Source of the DNA: an uncultured Gammaproteobacteria bacterium
Lineage (GTDB): Bacteria > Pseudomonadota > Gammaproteobacteria > Rariloculales > Rariloculaceae
Assembly: GCA_946887385.1 (NCBI GenBank)
Contig: CAMPKU010000118.1
Span: 1 to 12,955, forward strand
DNA length: 12,955 nucleotides
Direction: 5' to 3'
Shown here piece after piece: positions 6,864 to 12,744 of this stretch. The position numbers and the translations under genes were made by a program. Each line of letters starts with the position of its first letter. Positions within the stretch are counted from its first letter, which is position 1. The notes under the pieces are model-generated. The model made no database searches, was not told where the DNA came from, and saw nothing but the letters and a program-made list of their open reading frames with translations.

Positions 6864-7235
6864 ATGCGACTCACCATTCTCACCGGCTGCGGAGTTTTGG
6901 CCACGATGGCCGGCAACGCTTTGGCGTGCACGTTGCCGAAGCTTCCCGTCGTTCCACCCAAGGACCAAGTCGCCGGCAAGGAAAGCGCAATCACCCTGGC
7001 CATGAACGAGTACTCGACGAGTATCGATGCCTACGTAGCTTGCGTGCGAGCCGAGCTCGACGCCGCCGGCGGCGAAGCCGCCCCCGACATCGTGAAACGC
7101 GTGCTCGTCACGCGGAACAACACGGCCGTGGCGGAAAAGGAGTTCATGATCAAGCTCTACACGGACAACGTGGTTCCGGCCGCCGGCGCCGCGCCGGCAG
7201 CCCCGGACGGCGCGGCTGCACCCGCCGCCCGGTAG
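6864..7235 (+). CDS. Small secreted protein of unknown function
   Basis: I do not recognise this 123-residue protein. It has a short signal peptide (residues 1-21, cleavage likely after NALA). The mature start is CTLPKLPVVPPKD, followed by a probably helical segment MNEYSTSIDAYVACVRAELDAAG (from 47) with a second Cys at 60. Then comes another helical stretch, IVKRVLVTRNNTAVAEKEFM (76-95), and an Ala/Pro-rich tail (105-123). Cys22 and Cys60 could form one disulfide in the periplasm. A lipoprotein reading at ILTGC (residues 5-9) is unlikely because it is too close to the N-terminus. ATG 6864 has GGAG 8 nt upstream (6852-6855). It stands alone, 129 nt before the GlyGly-CTERM gene. Confidence 0.75.
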   Translation: MRLTILTGCGVLATMAGNALACTLPKLPVVPPKDQVAGKESAITLAMNEYSTSIDAYVACVRAELDAAGGEAAPDIVKRVLVTRNNTAVAEKEFMIKLYTDNVVPAAGAAPAAPDGAAAPAAR

Positions 7236-7336
7236 CACTCGACGGGCGCTTGTCTCGCCGCGATTTGCCATAGTCCACCGCCCCCCGGCGCAGCTCAGCT
7301 CCCGTTCAGCATTCGCGGCGCTCAATGGCTCTACAC

Positions 7337-7351
7337 GGCACTACTCGTGCC
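7337..7351 (+). repeat. Short hairpin just before the GlyGly-CTERM gene RBS
   Basis: GGCAC and GTGCC (5-bp arms, 5-nt loop) end directly before the AGGAGGG ribosome binding site at 7352-7358. The stem is short, and any effect on translation is speculative. Confidence 0.35.
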
Positions 7352-7364
7352 AGGAGGGCTGAAG

Positions 7365-8114
7365 ATGAACGCACGCATGCTGGCACCGCTCGCTGCCGCG
7401 AGCTTGGTCCTCGGGTCCGGCCTTGCGGGTGCGCAGACACCGACCGGCGCGGAAGCACGCGTGACGCGCAACGCCGCCGGGCCCGTCCGCGATCACGCGG
7501 CCGACGAGCTTCGCGATCCCGCCGCGTTCGAAACGCAGCGCCGCGAGCCGGACGAGATCATCGTCAAGCCTCGCAGCTCGGGGAAAGGCGCGCAGAGTCT
7601 GCGAACGTTCGGCGACTCGTGGGTCTACGAGGCCACGACGGACGTCTTCGCGGACAGCGACGCGGACGGCTATTACCGGTTCTTGCGCGTGCAGTTCGAC
7701 GTCGACAGCATCTTCACCGAGGCATGGGTGTACGCCGAGATCTACGTGAGCGCCGACGGCACCGCGTGGGAGCTTCTGTACTCGACGGACGACTTCGAGG
7801 TCTTCGGCTCCGACCCCGAGGACGACTATGAAGTCGAGACGGAGCTCGTCTCGGGCTATTCCACGGGACTTTACGACGTGCTGATCGAGATCTACGACGC
7901 GGACACGGGCGAGCTCGTCGACGAGTTCGGGCCGAACGAGTCGCCGGAGTTCTCGTTGGTACCGCTCGAAGACTCGGGCCGCGATGGCGTGATCCTGCCT
8001 CCGCCGGTCTCGCACGACCACGGTGGCGGCGGCGCCGTGTCGTGGCTCGGACTCGGCGGATTGCTCGGCGCGTGGGCGCTGCGCCGCCGCCGGTTCAAGG
8101 CGCAACTGAGCTAG
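7365..8114 (+). CDS. Choice-of-anchor H family protein with GlyGly-CTERM sorting tail
   Basis: An exported protein that is probably cleaved and anchored or released at the cell surface by a rhombosortase. It is 249 residues with a signal peptide at 1-23 (MNARMLAPLAAASLVLGSGL, then AGA). The central domain is acidic: DVFADSDADGYYRFLRVQFD (93-112), VYAEIYVSADGTAWELLYST (122-141), DDYEVETELVSGYSTGLYDV (153-172) and LIEIYDADTGELV (173-185), the pattern I recall for choice-of-anchor H proteins. The C-terminus has the three-part sorting signal: Gly220-Gly223, a hydrophobic span (224-239), then RRRR (240-243). Type II secretion commonly handles such proteins in Gammaproteobacteria; that is known of the class, not shown here. 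ATG 7365 is chosen because AGGAGGG lies 6 nt upstream; a GTG at 7347 falls before that site. A GC hairpin follows. Confidence 0.87.
   Translation: MNARMLAPLAAASLVLGSGLAGAQTPTGAEARVTRNAAGPVRDHAADELRDPAAFETQRREPDEIIVKPRSSGKGAQSLRTFGDSWVYEATTDVFADSDADGYYRFLRVQFDVDSIFTEAWVYAEIYVSADGTAWELLYSTDDFEVFGSDPEDDYEVETELVSGYSTGLYDVLIEIYDADTGELVDEFGPNESPEFSLVPLEDSGRDGVILPPPVSHDHGGGGAVSWLGLGGLLGAWALRRRRFKAQLS
8022..8111 (+). other. GlyGly-CTERM sorting signal (coding)
   Basis: This stretch encodes residues 220-249: four Gly, then AVSWLGLGGLLGAWAL, then RRRR and a short polar end. Motif, membrane span and basic stop in this order at the extreme C-terminus match the GlyGly-CTERM class recognised by rhombosortase intramembrane proteases. 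No rhombosortase gene is in the window. Confidence 0.8.
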
Positions 8115-8126
8115 GAATTGGCTACG

Positions 8127-8155
8127 AGCGGCGGCGGGCAGTGTCCGCCGCCGCT
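8127..8155 (+). terminator. Strong GC hairpin after the GlyGly-CTERM gene, probable terminator
   Basis: AGCGGCGGCGG (8127-8137) and CCGCCGCCGCT (8145-8155) form a perfect 11-bp stem with a 7-nt loop, 12 nt after the stop codon. There is no T-run after it, so termination would be weak or Rho-assisted. It may instead protect the 3' end. A TATACT box (8160-8165) for the next gene follows at once. Confidence 0.6.
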
Positions 8156-8159
8156 GCTC

Positions 8160-8165
8160 TATACT
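8160..8165 (+). promoter_or_regulatory. Candidate -10 box for the MBL-fold gene
   Basis: TATACT matches the sigma-70 -10 consensus at five of six positions, 32 nt before GTG 8198. The expected -35 position falls inside the GC hairpin and shows no match, so support is limited to one box. Confidence 0.3.
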
Positions 8166-8197
8166 CCTTGACCTCGAGTCTTTGCGTGAGGTCTCGC

Positions 8198-9252
8198 GTG
8201 CAATTCAAACCCGTCGTAGCCGTTGTGGGGGCAATCGCGGCCCTTGCGATACTCACGAGCTCATTCGCGCAGCCGCGCACGCCGCCGCGCGAGATCACGC
8301 AGGTCGCAGGCGATCTCTACCGTGCTCGCAACGGCAACTGGTACACGGTGTTCCTCGTCACGCCCGCCGGCATCGTGTTGGGCGACCCGATCAACGAAAC
8401 GTTCGCGCCATGGCTCAAAGCGGAGCTCGACACGCGCTTCCCCGACACACCCGTGCGCTATGTCGTCTATAGCCACAGCCATTTCGATCACGCCTCGGGC
8501 GGTGCCGTGTTCGCCGACACGGCCACGTTCATCGGCCACGAGAACATGCTGCGCAACATGGACGGCCGCTACCCGCAGATGCCGGGGGACATGATCGATC
8601 GCAATGACAACGGCGTCATCGATCGCGACGAGATCGACATCCCGACCAACACGCGGCCCGGCGTCTGCGGCATGGGACCGGGCTTCTTCGACGGCATCGA
8701 CCGCAACAGCGACGGCGTCGCGACGCCGCAAGAGCTCCAGCAGCACATCGTCAAGCCGACCATCGTCTACAGCGACCGCATGCGCCTCGATCTCGGCGGC
8801 AAGGTGGTCGAGCTCGTGCATCCCGGTTTGAACCACTCCGACGACGCCACCGTGATGCTATTCCCGGCCGAGCGCGCACTGTTCGCGACGGAGTTTCTTG
8901 CCGACGCCCTCGTGGCGAACAACGCACGCTCCTTGCCGAGCGCGTGCGGCCCGTTCGACGGCAATCCGCTCGCCGATTGGATCGAGTCGTACAAAACCGT
9001 GGAGCGCTCGACTTCGACATTCTCGTCACGGGCCACGGGGGCCCGCTCCAGGACAAGTCGCTCGTCACCGAGACGCGCGAGTACTTCGAGTACTTACGCG
9101 ACGAGGTTGCGGCCGGCATGGCGGCCGGGCAGACGCTCGAGCAGCTCAAGGAGAACGTGCGGCTCGAGCGCTATCAGGATTGGGCCAATTACGAGCGGCT
9201 GCGCGCCGATAACGTAGAAGCCGCGTATCGCAATCTGCTTACGTACCGCTGA
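8198..9252 (+). pseudogene. Exported MBL-fold metallohydrolase with EF-hand pair, frameshifted
   Basis: A metallo-beta-lactamase-fold hydrolase, periplasmic by its signal peptide (residues 1-24, ending SSFAQ). The metal site HSHFDH is at 93-98 and a further ligand-type His lies in GLNHSDD (210-216). An insert carries two calcium-binding EF-hand loops, residues 134-145 and 168-179. The reading frame breaks after Glu269 (codon 9002-9004). Continuing in the -1 frame from 9004 restores the family sequence ALDFDILVTGHGGP and an 82-residue end, to a total of 351. One missing G at about 9004-9006 explains it. Unshifted, the product runs on to 9217 with a Ser/Arg-rich nonsense tail and lacks the last metal-ligand His (280). 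A decay mutation or a sequencing error are both possible; no slippery heptamer is seen. The GTG start has GAGG 6 nt upstream (8188-8191). The substrate is unknown. Confidence 0.85.
8597..8734 (+). other. EF-hand pair inserted in the MBL-fold domain (coding)
   Basis: Loop 1 is DRNDNGVIDRDE (Asp1, Asn3, Asn5, Gly6, Ile8, Glu12), a full match to the 12-residue EF-hand loop. Loop 2 is DRNSDGVATPQE, with Ala where Ile/Val/Leu is usual at position 8. The two lie 22 residues apart, between the HxHxDH motif and the next metal-site His. Confidence 0.85.
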
Positions 9253-9279
9253 GCGGTTCCGCCGTTTCGACTCCAGCTC

Positions 9280-10092
9280 TCAGGCGCCCGCCACGATTCG
9301 GTCGAGCAAAGCCGCGAGCGGTTCCGGCGCCGTGATGTGCGGACTATGGCTCGAGTCGAGCTCGTGCACGGGCCAACCCATTTCGCGAGCCCTGTTCGCG
9401 TAAGCGCCGAACGTGTCGCTCTTCGTGCAGAGCACGTAGTCGCGCGGCAGCGTCAGCGGCCCGCGCGTGAGCTTCAGCGGCTGCACGAAAGTAGCGATCG
9501 ATTGGTGCAGCCGCCGCGCCTCGATCCAGCCGCGGTCCTCGGCCGGCGTGTCGTCGGGCACGGGGTTCGGCGGCACACGCCAGCCGTCTACGGCCCGCGC
9601 CCGCAGGCCAGCCTCGCCGCCAGCCAGGTCCGCCAGACTTTGGCCGTCCTCGGGTACGAATGCATCGAGATAGATCAGGCGGCGCAAGCGCTCCCGAGCT
9701 CGGTCGGCGATGCCCGTTGCGACGATGCCGCCGTAGCTGTGGCCGATCAGCACCACGTCGCGAAGGTCCTCGTACTCGAGCACATTGACGACGTCCATGA
9801 TGTGCGTGTCGAGGTCGATTTCGGCGCGCGCAAGATGGGCGCGTTCGCCGAGGCCGGTGTAGCTCGGCGTCACGAGCCGATGGCCGCGCGCCGCGAGCAG
9901 CGGGTGCATCTTCTTCCACGCCCAACCCGACGACCACGCGCCGTGGGCCACCACGAAGGTGGAGCCGGCCGCGGCGGCCGCGGAGATCGTGGCACCGCCG
10001 CCCGACGCGAGCGCGGCAGCGAGCACTGCACCGCCGCGCGCCACGGCGCGCCGCGAGACCGTCGAGCCGCCCGCACTGTTCTCAGTCGCCAT
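9280..10092 (-). CDS. Alpha/beta hydrolase, probably Tat-exported
   Basis: A 270-residue serine hydrolase of the AB_hydrolase_6/methylesterase-like branch (esterase or lyase; substrate not readable). The N-terminus STVSRRAVARGGAV (10-23), followed by an Ala-rich hydrophobic run to about 42, is a twin-arginine signal with Arg14-Arg15. This suggests it is exported already folded. Oxyanion region AHGAWSSGWAW is at 49-59. The nucleophile elbow GHSYGG (117-122) has Ser119. The likely acid is Asp225 (CTKSD) and the likely base His249 in SSHSPH. ATG 10092 is preferred over ATG 10098 and GTG 10104 because GGAG (10102-10099) then lies 6 nt upstream. It lies 86 nt downstream of the histidine kinase on the same strand with no clear terminator between, so it may share the rnk transcript. 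Confidence 0.9.
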   Translation of the reverse strand: MATENSAGGSTVSRRAVARGGAVLAAALASGGGATISAAAAAGSTFVVAHGAWSSGWAWKKMHPLLAARGHRLVTPSYTGLGERAHLARAEIDLDTHIMDVVNVLEYEDLRDVVLIGHSYGGIVATGIADRARERLRRLIYLDAFVPEDGQSLADLAGGEAGLRARAVDGWRVPPNPVPDDTPAEDRGWIEARRLHQSIATFVQPLKLTRGPLTLPRDYVLCTKSDTFGAYANRAREMGWPVHELDSSHSPHITAPEPLAALLDRIVAGA

Positions 10093-10178
10093 CTGCATCT
10101 CCACGGCAGTGAGTCTTGTCGATTCTGTGAGTGCGCCAGGCCCGTTGCAACCTGGGTCGAGAAGGCTATTTCGCGCTT

Positions 10179-10904
10179 CTAAGGCTCAGACGCTCGATCG
10201 TGCGATTCGGCTGTCGCGCTGTGCGCCGGCGGCAAGCGAATCTCCATCGTGCAGCCGGTGCCCGGCCCGTCGCTCGAAGCGCTCATCTCGCCGCCGTGCA
10301 GCTCGACGAGCCCTTTGGCAATCGGCAACCCGAGACCCAGCCCGCCGAAGCTGCCGCGATCCGCTTGCCGATAGCGATCGAAGATCACAGGCAACAGCTC
10401 CGGTGCCATTCCGACACCCGTATCGCGTACGCAGATCGAAGCCACAGCACCACTGCGCCGGACCGCCACCTGCACGAGACCCGCCGACGGCGTGAACTTG
10501 ATGGCGTTCGACAGCAGGTTTGCCAGCACTTGGCCGAGCTTCACCGCGTCGCCCCGAACCACGATCGGTTGGGAGTCCATCGCGAGCTCGCAGCGCAAGC
10601 CGGCACGCTCCATCTCGGGTAAATGATCCTCGACGGCATGGCTCACCACCGTTCGAAGATCCACCTCGCACATCCGAAGCTGCACGTTGTCCGTGTCGAG
10701 CCGGCGTTCGTCGAGCAACTGCTCCACGAGGGTCTGCAGGACTACAGTCTGACGGGCGACGATCTCGCTGATGCTTCGGATCGACGGCTCGCGCACCGCC
10801 GTACGCTCGAGCCATTCGGCTGCGTTCGCTAACGTTGCCAATGGCGTGCGCAATTCGTGCGCGAGCACGGCGAGGCGCTCGTCCCTACTCTGTGCGGCGG
10901 ACAT
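10179..10904 (-). CDS. Sensorless histidine kinase
   Basis: A 241-residue protein consisting only of the kinase core: no membrane segment, PAS, GAF, HAMP or receiver domain. The HisKA helix pair starts at once with LAHELRTPLATL, phospho-acceptor His16. The ATPase domain has N-box NLLSNAIKFTP (129-139, Asn133), G1 DTGVGM (161-166), F-box FDRYRQ (175-180) and G2 GGLGLGLPIAKGLVELHGG (187-205). Activity is therefore expected, but input must come from a partner. ATG 10904 is chosen because GGAGGT (10915-10910) lies 5 nt upstream. The frame is open further back, to 11000, but that extension runs inside rnk. The gene overlaps the end of rnk by 20 nt, pointing to coupled translation. No response regulator is nearby, so its phosphotransfer partner is elsewhere. 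Confidence 0.92.
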   Translation of the reverse strand: MSAAQSRDERLAVLAHELRTPLATLANAAEWLERTAVREPSIRSISEIVARQTVVLQTLVEQLLDERRLDTDNVQLRMCEVDLRTVVSHAVEDHLPEMERAGLRCELAMDSQPIVVRGDAVKLGQVLANLLSNAIKFTPSAGLVQVAVRRSGAVASICVRDTGVGMAPELLPVIFDRYRQADRGSFGGLGLGLPIAKGLVELHGGEMSASSDGPGTGCTMEIRLPPAHSATAESHDRASEP

Positions 10905-11292
10905 CGAGCACCTCCAGCCGCCTCGCCCGGCCGCCGGGCATCTCCCAAACGATTTCCTGGCCAACGGACAGGCCCAGCAGCGCGGTGCCGACCGGGGCAA
11001 TCACCGAAACGCGGCCGTGAGCGACGTCGGCATCGCCGGGCATCACGATCTGCACCGTCTGCGTGCGTGCGCCCTCGCGATAGGTGACGGTGGAACCGAT
11101 GGTGACGACGTCGTCGGGCATCGATTCCGGCGGGCACAGCTCGGCACGCTCGATTTCCTCGAGCAAATGATCGGCGAGCTTCGGCGCGTGCTTACGAGCC
11201 TGTTCGGCGAGCGCAAGCAGCCGAGCGTACAGGCCGGCATTGATGATCAACGGGGGCCTGGCGTGAGTCGTCATCGAAATCATGTTGTCCAT
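10885..11292 (-). CDS. rnk: Rnk-family RNA polymerase secondary-channel factor
   Basis: A 135-residue cytoplasmic protein matching E. coli Rnk (regulator of nucleoside diphosphate kinase) across its length. Seen: PPLIINAG near the N-terminus, a helical part LADHLLEEIERAELCPPESM, then DDVVTIGSTVTYRE and the GreA/GreB C-terminal fold VSVIAPVGTALLGLSVGQEI, WEMPGGRARRLEVLDV. Rnk lacks the long acidic-tipped coiled coil of GreA. It is known to bind the polymerase secondary channel, competing with other factors. ATG 11292 is chosen because AGGAGA lies 6 nt upstream; ATG 11307 would contain that site, and two later in-frame ATGs have none. It heads the minus-strand run rnk, histidine kinase, hydrolase. 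The leader holds two strong inverted repeats, and a TTGACA lies far upstream (minus strand, 11516-11511) without a good -10. Confidence 0.93.
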   Translation of the reverse strand: MDNMISMTTHARPPLIINAGLYARLLALAEQARKHAPKLADHLLEEIERAELCPPESMPDDVVTIGSTVTYREGARTQTVQIVMPGDADVAHGRVSVIAPVGTALLGLSVGQEIVWEMPGGRARRLEVLDVRRTE

Positions 11293-11321
11293 TGCAGCTC
11301 TCCTCATGCAAACGACATGGC

Positions 11322-11346
11322 TCGATCGACAACGGGTGTCGATCGA
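11322..11346. repeat. Perfect 10-bp inverted repeat upstream of rnk
   Basis: TCGATCGACA (11322-11331) and TGTCGATCGA (11337-11346) are exact reverse complements with a 5-bp spacer, 30-54 bp upstream of the rnk ATG. The position suits either an operator for a dimeric repressor or a leader hairpin. Confidence 0.75.
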
Positions 11347-11370
11347 CTACTTTGGGGGTCTGTGGTGTCT

Positions 11371-11414
11371 AGCCCGAGCCGCACGCCGCCGCGATGGGGC
11401 GTGCGCGCCGGGCT
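11371..11414. repeat. Two-tier hairpin upstream of rnk
   Basis: Outer arms AGCCCG (11371-11376) and CGGGCT (11409-11414) pair, then a symmetric 4/4 internal loop, then inner arms GCACGCC (11381-11387) and GGCGTGC (11398-11404) around a 10-nt loop. No T-run follows on either strand. It could end the FMN reductase transcript weakly or be part of a structured rnk leader. Confidence 0.65.
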
Positions 11415-11556
11415 CTAGGAGCCTGCGAGCAGCTTACCTGCGCGGAGCGATTGGCGCGAAATTTGGCGGTTCAGTCGCATTGGTCGCATGGTCGGCAATC
11501 GACTCTCGCTTGTCAACTTGCGGGAAACCGTTATGTGGACGCGTTCGAGCGCGAAT

Positions 11557-12147
11557 TCAAGACGACTTGGCATCGGCGGCGTTGCGCGGCAGCACGGTGT
11601 ACACACGCACGATGAAGGTATGGAGCTCCTCCATGAAGCCACGCAAAAATTTCGCTGTGGACTCGTCAGCGACCGTGCCGTCGGCCGTGATGAGACCGGG
11701 CTTGAACTGGATGTAAGCTTCCGGCGCATTCATCTGAGGCGAGTTGCAGAAGCCGAGCACGCTGCGCAAATGCTGTTGTGCAATCGCCGTGCCGATCGCC
11801 CCCGGTGAGGTTCCGATCACCGCAGACGGCTTGCGCGCGAATGCGTTCTGACCATAAGGCCGGCTCGCCCAGTCGATCGCATTCTTCAATGCGCCCGGTA
11901 TCGACCGATTGTATTCGGGTGTCACGAACAGCACGGCGTCGACATTCGCAATGGCTTGCTTGAAGGTTTGCGCACTCGACGGAAACGCGGCGTCGTAGTC
12001 GTAGCTGTAGAGCGGCAGATCGCGAATCGCAATTTCCGTGAGCACGAGCTCCGGCGGCGCCAATCGCGCCAGCGCCACCGAGAGCAATCGATTGATGGAG
12101 CCGCGAGCGAGGCTGCCGATGAGGAAGCCGACTTTGTATCTGTCCAT
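11557..12147 (-). CDS. NADPH-dependent FMN/quinone reductase (ChrR/YieF-like)
   Basis: A 196-residue flavodoxin-fold oxidoreductase using FMN and NAD(P)H. Members reduce quinones, chromate, azo dyes or free FMN, and several protect against redox stress. Seen: the FMN phosphate loop GSLARGSINRLL (11-22), DLPLYSYDYD (43-52), and the hallmark PEYNRSIPGALKNAIDWASRP (from 77), all matching the NADPH_dep_FMN_red family. IGTSPGAIGT (111-120) is the third FMN-contact segment. The preferred electron acceptor is unknown. ATG 12147 is chosen because GGAGGT (12157-12152) lies 4 nt upstream; the frame stays open to 12225 without a better site. The leader can form a hairpin over that site, and an 18-bp near-palindrome lies 57 bp upstream. 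It stands alone, diverging from the RRM gene. Confidence 0.94.
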   Translation of the reverse strand: MDRYKVGFLIGSLARGSINRLLSVALARLAPPELVLTEIAIRDLPLYSYDYDAAFPSSAQTFKQAIANVDAVLFVTPEYNRSIPGALKNAIDWASRPYGQNAFARKPSAVIGTSPGAIGTAIAQQHLRSVLGFCNSPQMNAPEAYIQFKPGLITADGTVADESTAKFLRGFMEELHTFIVRVYTVLPRNAADAKSS

Positions 12148-12149
12148 GT

Positions 12150-12164
12150 GGACCTCCTTGGTCC
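12150..12164 (-). promoter_or_regulatory. Hairpin covering the FMN reductase ribosome binding site
   Basis: In the mRNA, GGACC and GGUCC pair around the loop AAGGA, so the Shine-Dalgarno bases AAGGAGGU are split between loop and stem, 2 nt before the AUG. GGUCC can alternatively pair with the GGAC just inside the coding region (around ACAU). The two folds exclude each other. The stem is only 5 bp, so a regulatory role is a proposal. Confidence 0.35.
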
Positions 12165-12203
12165 TGCTTGGGGCACGTCCATGGCCCTGTATCCACGCAA
12201 ACA

Positions 12204-12221
12204 CAGTGTAGCGCTGCACTG
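12204..12221. promoter_or_regulatory. 18-bp near-palindrome between FMN reductase and RRM genes
   Basis: CAGTGTAGCGCTGCACTG is self-complementary except at one position pair (T6 against G13). It lies between divergent genes, 57 bp from the reductase ATG and 92 bp from the RRM ATG. On the minus strand a TTGGCA, one base off the -35 consensus, overlaps its edge. It is a candidate operator for a dimeric regulator. Confidence 0.5.
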
Positions 12222-12313
12222 CCAATAGAAGGTACTTGGGCGCGCATTCTCCGCGCTGCAGAGCGACGCCGACTCGTCTCGTTCAAGCGGCTGCATGCTG
12301 AGTGAGCGCAAGC

Positions 12314-12646
12314 ATGAAGCAGACCGGCGCTCCGCATTCCTTGTACACTGAGCTTAGCCGGACATCGTCGGCGCCCGTCCACCATAGGAAACCGAACCTG
12401 AGCGCTTCGCTCTACGTGAGCAACCTGCCGCCGTCAGTCACGGAAGAAGTACTCGCGGGAGTGTTCGCCGAATTCGGCACGGTGCGCTCGGTCAAGCTGC
12501 CGCGCGACCCCGTCACGGGCCTGCAGCGCTGCCACGGGTTCGTCGAGATGGACACGACGGCCGAAGCGCGCAAGGCGGCACATGCACTGAACGCAACGCG
12601 TTTTGCGGGGCGTCTTCTCTCCGTATGGCGCGCGACGCGAAGCTGA
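12314..12646 (+). CDS. RRM-type RNA-binding protein
   Basis: A 110-residue protein with a single RNA recognition motif at about residues 31-107, likely cytoplasmic. RNP2 is LYVSNL (33-38), a full match. RNP1 is RCHGFVEM (72-79), where the usual pattern is [RK]G[FY][GA][FY]VxF: Cys replaces Gly, His replaces the first aromatic, and Met the last, but Phe76 is kept. Helix 1 (SVTEEVLAGVFAEFG, 41-55) and the GTVRSVKLPRDPVTGLQR strand-loop are standard. The 30-residue N-terminal extension is polar and probably disordered. ATG 12314 is chosen over GTG 12302; neither has a strong ribosome binding site, and TTG 12341 is a further option. Bacterial single-RRM proteins are often cold- or stress-responsive; no target can be inferred here. 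Confidence 0.88.
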   Translation: MKQTGAPHSLYTELSRTSSAPVHHRKPNLSASLYVSNLPPSVTEEVLAGVFAEFGTVRSVKLPRDPVTGLQRCHGFVEMDTTAEARKAAHALNATRFAGRLLSVWRATRS

Positions 12647-12693
12647 CAATCCGGCGCGAGTTTTATTCGTCAATTCAATGCGTTAGAACCGTT

Positions 12694-12709
12694 TGGCATG
12701 ACTCTTGCT
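12694..12709 (+). promoter_or_regulatory. Sigma-54 (-24/-12) promoter for the PRC-barrel gene
   Basis: TGGCATGACTCTTGCT differs from the consensus TGGCACG-N4-TTGCW at one base (C to T). The invariant GG (12695-12696) and GC (12707-12708) have the required 10-nt separation. Transcription would start near 12720, about 25 nt before ATG 12745. RpoN promoters need an enhancer-binding activator; its site was not identified. Confidence 0.65.
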
Positions 12710-12710
12710 C

Positions 12711-12728
12711 CACTTCGCTATCGAAGTG
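12711..12728. repeat. 7-bp inverted repeat between sigma-54 box and start
   Basis: CACTTCG (12711-12717) and CGAAGTG (12722-12728) are exact reverse complements around CTAT. It straddles the expected start of transcription, so it would act as DNA (an operator) rather than as a full RNA hairpin if the sigma-54 promoter is used. It might also end the RRM transcript, though no T-run follows. Confidence 0.5.
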
Positions 12729-12744
12729 AATGTAAGGAGTCAGT

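Larger units (their letters stand above)
11293..11556. other. 264-bp gene-free region between FMN reductase and rnk
   Basis: No credible coding frame was found. Its contents are the two inverted repeats listed separately, and a TTGACA on the minus strand at 11516-11511 with only a poor -10 downstream. It is read on the minus strand from both sides, so it is the 3' flank of the reductase gene and the 5' flank of rnk. Confidence 0.6.

Noticed and set aside
6864..6893. Lipoprotein signal (LTGC) in the small secreted protein
   Set aside because: The Cys would be residue 9, leaving no room for a hydrophobic core; cleavage after NALA fits better.
8042..8197. Extension of the MBL gene upstream to 8042
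   Set aside because: It runs through the GlyGly-CTERM tail and the GC hairpin; GTG 8198 has GAGG at the right spacing and starts a signal peptide.
8990..9006. Programmed -1 frameshift site in the MBL gene
   Set aside because: No X-XXY-YYZ slippery heptamer in the right phase; the C-AAA-ACC present does not allow re-pairing.
11511..11516. Perfect TTGACA on the minus strand as the rnk promoter
   Set aside because: It lies about 220 bp upstream of rnk and no acceptable -10 stands 16-18 nt downstream; noted but not called.
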